From CBFHOS01 sp965657645 (GTDB taxonomy: Bacteria; Pseudomonadota; Alphaproteobacteria; Puniceispirillales; Puniceispirillaceae): DNA of 15,503 bases. Shown piece after piece: positions 6,115 to 12,968 of the stretch. Positions within the stretch are counted from its first letter, which is position 1. Every line of letters starts with the position of its first letter. The notes beneath the pieces are model-generated. The model was not told the origin of the DNA. It did not search any database and was given only the letters and a program-made list of their open reading frames with translations. Both the position numbers and the translations under genes were made by a program. The DNA is taken from NCBI GenBank assembly GCA_965657645.1, contig CBFHOS010000036.1:1-15503 (forward strand), written 5' to 3'.

Positions 6115-7532
6115 TGCCGTCAAATTTGCTGGTTATATTGTCCGATGAACACCAAGCCCGCGCCATGGGCTGTGCAGGACATCCGTTTGTGCAAACCCCC
6201 CATCTAGATGCGCTTGCGGCCCGTGGTACACGCTTCACCGATGCATACACCCCTTCACCCATCTGCGTGCCTGCACGTGCCAGCTTTGCAACGGGGCGTC
6301 ACGTGCATCAGACGCGTCTGTGGGACAATGCCATGCCTTATACGGGGCAAATACGTGGCTGGGGCCATTGCCTGCAAGATGCAAGCGTGCCGGTCGATAG
6401 TATTGGCAAGCTACACTACCGGCAAAACGGCGATCCTGCGGGGTTTGATCAAGAGCACATCCCAATGCATGTGGTCGGTGGCAACGGCATGGTCTGGGGC
6501 TCTATCCGGGCGGAAGGCGAACGCGTGTCGCCAAAGACACGGATGCTGGGGGAGTTTATCGGCGCAGGCACCAGCAAATACACGGATTACGATCAAGCCG
6601 TGACAGATCGTACTGTGGCGTGGCTTTCGGATCATGCAAATGACGAGAAACCATGGTGCCTCTATGTTGGTCTGGTCGCGCCGCACTTCCCACTGGTGGT
6701 GCCGCAAGAGTTCTTCGATCTCTATCCACCCGACAGCTTGCCAGCCCCGAAGATGAATCCAAAAGATGGCTACGTGCGTCACCCTTGGGTTGAGCTTCAA
6801 AATGCGCAAATGGAAAGTGAGTCCAACTTCAAGTCCGCTGCGGAACGTCGTGACGCTGTGGCGGCCTATTTCGGTCTTGTCAGCTGGATGGACCACAATG
6901 TCGGTCGACTGATGCAAGCGCTGCAGGACAACGGGCTGACGAATGATACCACTGTCATCTACTCCTCTGATCATGGGGATAACGTCGGAGCACGTGGGCT
7001 TTGGGGCAAATCCAACTTCTATCAGGAATCCGTTGCGGTGCCGATGATCATGGCAGGGCCAGACATCCCTGTTGGGACCTGTGATACGCCTGTGGACCTG
7101 CTGGATATTGCGGCGACAATCCCTGACCATTTTGATTTAAGTTTCGAGAGTGAAGGGATGCCGTTACCTCAGATTGCCCGCGATGAACCTGATCTTGAAC
7201 GCGTTATCCTCAGCCAGTATCACGCGGTCGGCGCGGTAACTGGAGGGTACATGCTGCGCAAAGGGCGGTGGAAGCTGAACACCTATGTAGGCTTCGACCC
7301 AGAATTGTTTGATCTGATCGATGATCCTGAAGAAGCCAATAACCTCGCGGCTGATCCGGCGTTTGCTGAGGTGGTGCGAGACCTCACGGCCGCGTTGCAT
7401 GGGAAGGTCGATCCTGAAGCCGCCAACACACAGGCCTTTGCAGATCAAGCAGCGCTGATCGAAAGTTATGGGGGCCGTGAAGCGGCGCTGAAACTTGGCG
7501 CGCCGGGGGCAACGCCTCCGCCAACAACATGA
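6114..7532 (+). CDS. Sulfatase B, choline-sulfatase-like type I sulfatase
   Basis: A 472-residue alkaline-phosphatase-superfamily hydrolase with a complete formylglycine-type active site. Visible residues are D11 (LSDEHQ, with E12 where Q or D is usual), C51 in C-V-P-A-R followed by ASFATG, K99/H101 (GKLHY), H191 (APHFP), metal ligands D286/H287 (SSDHGDNVG) and K299 (GLWGKSNFYQES). The GARGLW-x-K-x-x-F-x-E arrangement resembles choline-O-sulfatase and relatives, but the C-terminus lacks features that would let me name choline sulfate as substrate. The C-terminal tail from about 455 is Ala/Pro/Gly-rich and probably disordered. No signal peptide is present, so it is cytoplasmic. It overlaps the regulator stop by one base and is followed 7 bases later by the MBL-fold hydrolase. 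It belongs to a different subgroup from sulfatases A and C, suggesting another ester or another position on the same compound. Confidence 0.92.
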   Translation: MPSNLLVILSDEHQARAMGCAGHPFVQTPHLDALAARGTRFTDAYTPSPICVPARASFATGRHVHQTRLWDNAMPYTGQIRGWGHCLQDASVPVDSIGKLHYRQNGDPAGFDQEHIPMHVVGGNGMVWGSIRAEGERVSPKTRMLGEFIGAGTSKYTDYDQAVTDRTVAWLSDHANDEKPWCLYVGLVAPHFPLVVPQEFFDLYPPDSLPAPKMNPKDGYVRHPWVELQNAQMESESNFKSAAERRDAVAAYFGLVSWMDHNVGRLMQALQDNGLTNDTTVIYSSDHGDNVGARGLWGKSNFYQESVAVPMIMAGPDIPVGTCDTPVDLLDIAATIPDHFDLSFESEGMPLPQIARDEPDLERVILSQYHAVGAVTGGYMLRKGRWKLNTYVGFDPELFDLIDDPEEANNLAADPAFAEVVRDLTAALHGKVDPEAANTQAFADQAALIESYGGREAALKLGAPGATPPPTT

Positions 7533-7539
7533 GGCACAG

Positions 7540-8388
7540 ATGAAACTCACAATTCTTGGCTCCGGCTCACCCGAGGCCTGTGCGCGGCGTGCCTCATCGG
7601 GGTTTCTTTTAGAGGTCGGTGCCGATCGCATCCTGTTTGATTGCGGCGGCGGGGTTGTGGACAACCTGATCCGCTCGGGCCGATTGCCCAAAGACATCAC
7701 GCACCTGTTCTTTACCCACTATCATTCGGATCACATGATGGATTACGCGCGTTTGGTGCACGCCGCTTGGGATGAGGGGGCACCCCCTTTGAAGGTCTTC
7801 GGCCCACAACCATTGGGAAAAATCACCGAAGGATACTTCGGACGGGATGGTGTGCTGAACAACGATCTTAGAGCACGCACGGAACTGCCCCAAAGCCAGC
7901 AAGTTTGGGTCGCACGAGGCGGCACCTTGCCGCGCCCATGGCCCGCGCCAGAGATCACGGAAATTGAGGCGGGGTTCACCTACCAAGGAAACGGTTGGCA
8001 GCTTGGTTCGGCCGAAGCCAGCCATGCGCAGCCAATATTGGATTGTTTGGGGTTTGCGGTCGAGGCGGGCGGCAAGAAATTTGTTTATTCCGGCGATACC
8101 GGCATCAACGACAACATCACCGCATTGTGCCGCGATGCGAATTTTCTGCTGCATTGGTGTTATCGGGGGGCGGGCGAGCAATTACACCCCGCGCTACAAG
8201 CGTTCAGCCCGGACCCCGGTGAAGTCGCGGACATGGCTAAAAGCGCTGGCGTAAAACGCCTCTATCTCAGCCATTTTCGCATACATATGGATAGCCAAGA
8301 GGGTCACAAAAAGGCGCTAGCCGATCTTTCCGCACGATTTGCCGGCGAAACGGGCATTGTCGAAGACCTGGACGTTTTTGATATTTAG
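7540..8388 (+). CDS. MBL-fold metallo-hydrolase (RNase Z/AtsA-like)
   Basis: A 282-residue metallo-beta-lactamase-fold hydrolase with all zinc ligands in place: H60, H62, D64, H65 (FTHYHSDH), H162 (EASHAQP), D186 (YSGDTG) and H245 (LYLSHF). The N-terminus MKLTILGSGSPEA is that of the RNase Z/PhnP/type III arylsulfatase (AtsA) branch, in which members hydrolyse phosphodiesters or aryl sulfates. Given four neighbouring sulfatases, an esterase role on a sulfate or cyclic or lactone intermediate is reasonable, but the reaction is not determined by sequence. I prefer the ATG at 7540, which has GAGG 5 bases upstream and gives the conserved N-terminus. An in-frame ATG at 7495 inside sulfatase B would add 15 Arg/Gln-rich residues. 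The gene follows the sulfatase stop by 7 bases, so it is in the same operon. No signal peptide. Confidence 0.9.
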   Translation: MKLTILGSGSPEACARRASSGFLLEVGADRILFDCGGGVVDNLIRSGRLPKDITHLFFTHYHSDHMMDYARLVHAAWDEGAPPLKVFGPQPLGKITEGYFGRDGVLNNDLRARTELPQSQQVWVARGGTLPRPWPAPEITEIEAGFTYQGNGWQLGSAEASHAQPILDCLGFAVEAGGKKFVYSGDTGINDNITALCRDANFLLHWCYRGAGEQLHPALQAFSPDPGEVADMAKSAGVKRLYLSHFRIHMDSQEGHKKALADLSARFAGETGIVEDLDVFDI

Positions 8389-8542
8389 CCGCTTCCATAT
8401 GGGGATCTCGTGGTGATTTTCTTTTCCCGAAAGCCAAAACACGACGTTACCGTGTCCTCTGAGATGTCATGAGCATATGTTTCAATTGCCACTTTTTACG
8501 AGGCCGCATGTTTTCAATTCCCTTTAACCGTCAGGAACGATC
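8389..8542 (+). other. Intergenic gap with near-repeats before sulfatase C
   Basis: This is one of only three long gaps in the plus-strand series. It contains two near-identical segments, ATGTTTCAATT at 8477-8487 and ATGTTTTCAATT at 8508-8519, 31 bases apart (about three helical turns), and a weak 5-bp hairpin (ACACG/CGTGT, 8439-8455) without a T run. A ribosome binding site AGGAA at 8533-8537 serves sulfatase C. An internal promoter is possible, but I find no convincing -35/-10 pair. Whether transcription reads through from the MBL gene is unknown. Confidence 0.35.
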
Positions 8543-10072
8543 ATGACCCAGCCCAATTTCATTTTCATTACATCTGACCAACACCGTGGCGATTTCTTGG
8601 GCGTCGAGGGTCGCAAAGTGCGCACGCCGCATCTGGATCAACTGGCATCCGAGGGGACGCGGTTTACATCAGCGATTTGTCCTTCACCCGTGTGCCAACC
8701 GTCTCGGGCATCGATCCTGACGGGGCAGCTGTGTCGGACAAATGGCGTGCATGACAACGGGATCGATCTTGATCCAGAGGTGGGTGAAAAAGGGTTTGCC
8801 GGCACTTTAGGTGCGCAAGGCTATGAGACGGCCTATTTCGGCAAGGCGCATTTTTCCAGCTATGACGCACGCCACAAGACGGGGACCCCGGAAAGCGTGC
8901 TGTCGTCCGAAGACTACGCAGACGATTGGTACGGGCCTTACATGGGCTTTCAGCATGTCGAGACGATGATCCACGGCCACAACTGGTTCACGCCACAAAA
9001 GCCCCCGCGTGGACAGCATTTTGAGCGGTTCTATTACGGGTCAGGGCGCGGCGACGAATTGAACGCGCTTTACAAACAGAGCGGGCGCGACACTAAGGGT
9101 GCTGCGCAAACGTGGCACAGTCAGCTCCCTTTGGCCTATCATAACACGCCTTGGACAGCGGACCGCGCGATTGAGTGGATCAACCACGGGCGTGACACTG
9201 ATAAACCGTTCATGACTTGGATCAGCTTTCCCGATCCGCATCATCCCTTCGACTGCCCCGAACCGTGGTCCTACCTACACGACCCAAAGGATGTGGACCT
9301 GCCCGAACACCGGACCCGCGATCTGGAAAACCGCCCGTGGTGGCATAGGGCCGCGCTTGAAAACACACCGCAGGGTGATCCGGAATCGATCAAGATACGG
9401 CAGGCCTATTCGCGGATCGAACAACAGACCGACGATCAGTTGCGAGAGATCATCGCCAATACCTACGGCCAGATCGCGTTGATCGACCACCATATCGGAC
9501 GCATCATGAGCACGCTGCGTGAGGCGGGTTTGAATGAGAACACCTATGTCATCTACTCTGCCGATCACGGCGATTGGCTGGGTGATCATGGTCTCGTGTT
9601 GAAGGGGCCCATGCTGTACGAAGGCCTGCTGCGGATTCCGTTGTTGGTCAAAGGCCCCAATGTGCCTGCGGGTCAGGTAGTGGATGAACCGGTTTCCAAT
9701 ATGGATGTCGGGCCAACGATGTTTGATCTGGCGGGGGTTGAGGCAGAGCAGGTCCAGCATGGGCAGAGCTTGCGTCCCTTCTTTGATGGCACGGGAGAGA
9801 CCCGCGATTTTGCCATGTGCGAATGGGAGCTTTTGCCAAACCGCGTGGGTGTCGCGCTGTCCTTGCGCGGCGTGCGAACCAAGTCCGACAAGCTGACGAT
9901 GGATATGCGCTCTGGGGATGGCGAGATGTACGATTTGACCAACGACCCCCATGAAATGGTGAATGTGTTCGAAAACCCAAGCTACGCCGACCGACGCAAG
10001 GTGTTGGAAGGATATCTGGCCGCACGCCCCGATGATATCGGTCCGAACCGCGTTCCAGTGGGGCCTGCTTGA
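8543..10072 (+). CDS. Sulfatase C, formylglycine-dependent, paralogue of sulfatase A
   Basis: A 509-residue type I sulfatase. The active site is canonical: D12/Q13 (SDQHR), C51 in C-Q-P-S-R with ASILTG, H70 (GVHDN), K101/H103 (GKAHF), H233 or H234 (DPHHPF), D341/H342 (ADHGDWLGDHG) and K354 (LVLKGPM). It aligns with sulfatase A almost without gaps along its full length and shares long identical stretches such as AYHNTPWTADRAIEW and DDQLREIIANTYGQI, plus the PVG-x-A terminus, so the two arose by duplication or from very close sources. A carries CQPAR and C carries CQPSR. No signal peptide is present, hence cytoplasmic. AGGAA sits 5 bases before the ATG. The dehydrogenase starts 3 bases after its stop, so their products probably act in sequence. 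The substrate is unknown, and both paralogues presumably act on similar esters. Confidence 0.94.
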   Translation: MTQPNFIFITSDQHRGDFLGVEGRKVRTPHLDQLASEGTRFTSAICPSPVCQPSRASILTGQLCRTNGVHDNGIDLDPEVGEKGFAGTLGAQGYETAYFGKAHFSSYDARHKTGTPESVLSSEDYADDWYGPYMGFQHVETMIHGHNWFTPQKPPRGQHFERFYYGSGRGDELNALYKQSGRDTKGAAQTWHSQLPLAYHNTPWTADRAIEWINHGRDTDKPFMTWISFPDPHHPFDCPEPWSYLHDPKDVDLPEHRTRDLENRPWWHRAALENTPQGDPESIKIRQAYSRIEQQTDDQLREIIANTYGQIALIDHHIGRIMSTLREAGLNENTYVIYSADHGDWLGDHGLVLKGPMLYEGLLRIPLLVKGPNVPAGQVVDEPVSNMDVGPTMFDLAGVEAEQVQHGQSLRPFFDGTGETRDFAMCEWELLPNRVGVALSLRGVRTKSDKLTMDMRSGDGEMYDLTNDPHEMVNVFENPSYADRRKVLEGYLAARPDDIGPNRVPVGPA

Positions 10073-10075
10073 CCG

Positions 10076-11212
10076 ATGGATAACGCAAATCAATTTCCGT
10101 CGATCTGGCACCTTGCAGAGCGGGCGCGCAAACGTATCCCGCATTTTGCTTGGGAGTATCTGGACAGCGGCACAGGCATGGAACGTCTGGTTGATCGCAA
10201 CCGTGTTGCCTTGGATGCCGTTCACCTGATGCCTCGCGTCATGGGCGGGCGGTATACGCCTGACATCAAATGCACCCTTCTGGGGGCGGAGTTTTCAGCA
10301 CCGTTTGGGATTGCGCCCGTCGGCATGTCCGGATTGATGTGGCCGGGAGCGGAACTGGCTTTGGCCGACATGGCACGCACCAAGAATATCCCATACGGGC
10401 TGAGCATGGTCGCCAATGAAACCCCCGAAGAGGTGGCAAAACGCGCGGAGACCAATGCGTGGATGCAAATCTATTGCCCTAAAGAAGCCGATGTGTTGGA
10501 TGACTTGCTGAAACGCAGCAAAGCGGCGGGTATCAAAACGCTGATTATTACGGTAGATGTTCCCGTTGGCAGTCGTCGCGAACGCCAACTTGCGGCAGGT
10601 CTGACAGTGCCACCCAAGATGGACCCCGCAACCTTGTGGCGCGTGGCTAAACGCCCGTTCTGGGCGCTGGCGACTTTGAAACATGGGCAGCCGCGTTTCA
10701 AAACGCTCGAAGCTTATTTCCCTGCTGATCAGATGAGCGAAGGCGCAAAGTTGATAGGTAACATCGTTGATGGTCGCCCCGATTGGGATTATTTCGACCG
10801 AATTCGTGCGGCTTGGGATGGCAATTTGGTGCTGAAGGGTCTGATGGATCCGGCGGATGCAGATGCGGCTATCGCGCACGGCGCTGACGCAGTTTGGGTT
10901 TCGAACCATGGTGGACGGCAGTTTGATGGCGCGCCCGCCGCGATTGAGGCTTTACCAGCTATCGCGGAAAAGGTCGCAGGCCGCGTGCCTCTTCTGTTTG
11001 ACAGCGGTATTCGCGGCGGGCTCGATATTCTGCGTGCCTTGTCACTCGGCGCGGATTTTTGCTTCCTTGGGCGTGGATTTCTGTATGCCGTGAGTGCTCT
11101 TGGCGCGATCGGGGCCGATCACGCCTATGACATCCTTCGCGGCGATCTTGAAAATAACATGATCCAAATAGGCGCGCGCAGCCTTATTGATCTGAAATCA
11201 CTGAAAGACTGA
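10076..11212 (+). CDS. FMN-dependent 2-hydroxy-acid dehydrogenase/oxidase
   Basis: A 378-residue member of the L-lactate dehydrogenase (LldD)/glycolate oxidase/mandelate dehydrogenase family, which oxidises an (S)-2-hydroxy acid to the 2-oxo acid with FMN. By alignment to glycolate oxidase the active-site set is complete: Y28, Y133 (QIYCPKE), D161 (TVDVPVGSRRE), K254 (LVLKG), H278 and R281 (SNHGGRQFDG), and the FMN phosphate loop with DSGIRGGLDI (309-318) and GRGFLY (332-337). The segment at about 183-230, carrying AKRPFWALATLKHG, is the variable loop 4 region that in LldD and MdlB attaches to the membrane; it has some hydrophobic/basic character here. The gene lies 3 bases behind sulfatase C and 1 base before enzyme D, so it is firmly within a sulfatase operon. 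Its substrate is presumably the hydroxy acid freed by one of those enzymes (inference). Lactate cannot be excluded. Confidence 0.93.
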   Translation: MDNANQFPSIWHLAERARKRIPHFAWEYLDSGTGMERLVDRNRVALDAVHLMPRVMGGRYTPDIKCTLLGAEFSAPFGIAPVGMSGLMWPGAELALADMARTKNIPYGLSMVANETPEEVAKRAETNAWMQIYCPKEADVLDDLLKRSKAAGIKTLIITVDVPVGSRRERQLAAGLTVPPKMDPATLWRVAKRPFWALATLKHGQPRFKTLEAYFPADQMSEGAKLIGNIVDGRPDWDYFDRIRAAWDGNLVLKGLMDPADADAAIAHGADAVWVSNHGGRQFDGAPAAIEALPAIAEKVAGRVPLLFDSGIRGGLDILRALSLGADFCFLGRGFLYAVSALGAIGADHAYDILRGDLENNMIQIGARSLIDLKSLKD

Positions 11213-11213
11213 T

Positions 11214-12818
11214 ATGACCAAAAATGTGCTCTTCATCATGTGCGACCAGCTGCGTGCCGACTACCTTGGATGTGCGGGCCATCCGACAATTCGCACGCCA
11301 AATATTGACGCTTTGGCTGCGAAGGGCGTGCGGTTTGAGCGCTGTTATGTGCAATCACCCATCTGTGGGCCAAGCCGGATGAGCACCTATACAAGCCGAT
11401 ATGTGCGCAGTCATGGAGCGGATTATAACAACGTTCCATTGCGTGTTGGTGAGTGGACGATGGGGGATCATCTCCAAACCTTCGGGGGCAGGGCGGTGCT
11501 GTGCGGCAAGACCCATATGCGAGCTGACATAGAGGGGATGGCGCGGCTCGGCATTGATCCGGCAAGCGCAAAAGGCAAGCACATCGCCGAAGGCGGTTTT
11601 GAAGTTTGGGATAGACTAGACGGGTTGCATCCTCCAGGTATCAGGATGCCAAGCCACTATAATGATTATCTCAAGAAAAATGGGTTTGATGGGATCAGCC
11701 CATGGCAGGATTGGGCGGCCTCTGTTGTTGATACGGATGGTGCGATCAAAAACGGGTGGCTCAATGAGAACTGTCATTTGCCTGCCCGCATTCCCGAAGA
11801 GCATTCCGAGACCGCCTACAGCACCAATCGTGCGATTGAGTTTATGGATCAAGCCGGCGATGCGCCTTGGTGTTTGCATCTGAGTTATATCAAGCCACAT
11901 TGGCCGATCGTCGCCCCTGCGCCTTATCACAACATGTATAGTGCGGCCGATGTCATCCCACCCGTCCGATCCGAGGCAGAGCGCGAAAAGGCGCATCCGG
12001 TGCATGCCATCAATACGGAAGTGCGTTACTCCACCGCCTACAAAAGGGAAGATCGCCGCGCGCAAGTGATCGCCACTTACATGGGGCTAATCACACAGAT
12101 TGATGACCACATCGGGCGGTTGATGGCGTGGATGGAAAAGAGCGGCAAGCTGGACGATACACTGATCATTTTCACCTCAGATCATGGCGATTATCTGGGG
12201 GATCACTGGATGGGCGAAAAACTGTTCTTCCACGATGCCTCTGTTAAGGTGCCACTGATTGTGATCGACCCTTCGGCCGAAGCGGACGCTAACCGCGGCA
12301 GTGTTGACGCACGGCTCACCGAAGCGATTGATCTTGTTCCCACGATTGTGGATTTCATGGGAGGCGAGATGCAATCGCATATCCTTGAGGGCCGATCACT
12401 GATGCCGTTGCTGCATGGCCAAGATGTTGACTGGCGTGATTGTGCCTTTAGCGAGGCCGATTACTCCCGTACTGCGGCGCGCACCAAACTTGGGCAACCG
12501 ATGTCAAACTGTCGGATGGTGATGGCGTTCGACGGACGTTGGAAATACGTTTATTGCCCCGGTCAGCGCCCAATCTTGTTTGACTTGGACACAGACCCAC
12601 AGGAACTCAACGACCTAGGAACAGATCCGGCCGTTGAGGCGCAGCGTGCCCGTATGCAAGCGCGCGTCATGGAATGGGCCTATGGCACTTCCGCCCGCAT
12701 CACGCAGACCGGAGCCTTTATTGAGGAGCGGAAACCGGAGATCAGACGGGGTATTCTGGTCGGGTTCTGGGACGAAACAGAGGTTGCGGCGGCATTCGCA
12801 CGCCTAGATTCAAGTTAA
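11214..12818 (+). CDS. Sulfatase/phosphonate monoester hydrolase-like enzyme D
   Basis: A 534-residue alkaline-phosphatase-superfamily hydrolase. Overall it resembles the phosphonate monoester hydrolase/phosphodiesterase group: DQLRADYLG near the start, RIPEEHSET (192-200), HLSYIKPHWP (222-231), APYHNMY (236-242), DDTLIIFTSDHG (314-325), a late CxVMAFDGRWKYVY-like strand and FDLDTDPQELNDL. Catalytic residues are D11/Q12, C51 in C-G-P-S-R, H229, D323/H324 and K336. In the characterised phosphonate hydrolases, as I recall, Tyr and Thr stand where sulfatases have Lys and His. This protein has K99 and H101 (GKTHM), the sulfatase pair, so a sulfate ester is more likely than a phosphonate monoester. 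The usual LTG after the motif is replaced by MSTYTSR. No signal peptide. It starts 1 base after the dehydrogenase stop (TGATATG), so it is translationally coupled. Substrate open. Confidence 0.9.
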   Translation: MTKNVLFIMCDQLRADYLGCAGHPTIRTPNIDALAAKGVRFERCYVQSPICGPSRMSTYTSRYVRSHGADYNNVPLRVGEWTMGDHLQTFGGRAVLCGKTHMRADIEGMARLGIDPASAKGKHIAEGGFEVWDRLDGLHPPGIRMPSHYNDYLKKNGFDGISPWQDWAASVVDTDGAIKNGWLNENCHLPARIPEEHSETAYSTNRAIEFMDQAGDAPWCLHLSYIKPHWPIVAPAPYHNMYSAADVIPPVRSEAEREKAHPVHAINTEVRYSTAYKREDRRAQVIATYMGLITQIDDHIGRLMAWMEKSGKLDDTLIIFTSDHGDYLGDHWMGEKLFFHDASVKVPLIVIDPSAEADANRGSVDARLTEAIDLVPTIVDFMGGEMQSHILEGRSLMPLLHGQDVDWRDCAFSEADYSRTAARTKLGQPMSNCRMVMAFDGRWKYVYCPGQRPILFDLDTDPQELNDLGTDPAVEAQRARMQARVMEWAYGTSARITQTGAFIEERKPEIRRGILVGFWDETEVAAAFARLDSS

Positions 12819-12968
12819 AGCGCTGCTTACGATCTGGTGCAATTTTTCAATAGTTCGGCAGAGCATTACCAACAAAACGCCAAATTAGCAGCCACACTCA
12901 AAGTGAAGTTTTCAGGTGAAACTGAGCGTACCGCGCGACACAGTTCATCCTTTTCTAGGAACAAGAAG
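12819..12968 (+). promoter_or_regulatory. Intergenic gap with a 12-bp palindrome before the ThDP gene
   Basis: The gap is AT-richer than the flanking genes. It holds TTTCAGGTGAAA (12910-12921), a palindrome of 5-bp arms around GG, lying about 48 bases before the start codon where an operator could sit. AGGA at 12957-12960, 8 bases before the ATG at 12969, is the likely ribosome binding site. No terminator-like hairpin with a T run is visible. An independent promoter for the ThDP gene is possible, but no strong -35/-10 pair is evident. Confidence 0.35.

Noticed and set aside
6411..7130. 239-codon minus-strand frame
   Set aside because: It is antisense to sulfatase B, whose complete active site fixes the coding strand.
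6114..7532. Calling sulfatase B choline sulfatase (betC)
   Set aside because: Only the active-site neighbourhood is choline-sulfatase-like; no choline uptake or oxidation genes are nearby.
8439..8455. Hairpin as a terminator after the MBL gene
   Set aside because: The stem is only 5 bp and is not followed by a T run.
9275..10225. Long open frame on the minus strand (316 codons)
   Set aside because: It lies opposite sulfatase C and the dehydrogenase start, is rich in His, Arg and Gln as expected of an antisense frame of a GC-rich gene, and has no family motif.
12837..12968. GTG start at 12837 for the ThDP enzyme
   Set aside because: It would add 44 residues absent from the family; the ATG at 12969 has an AGGA site at proper distance and begins at the conserved domain.
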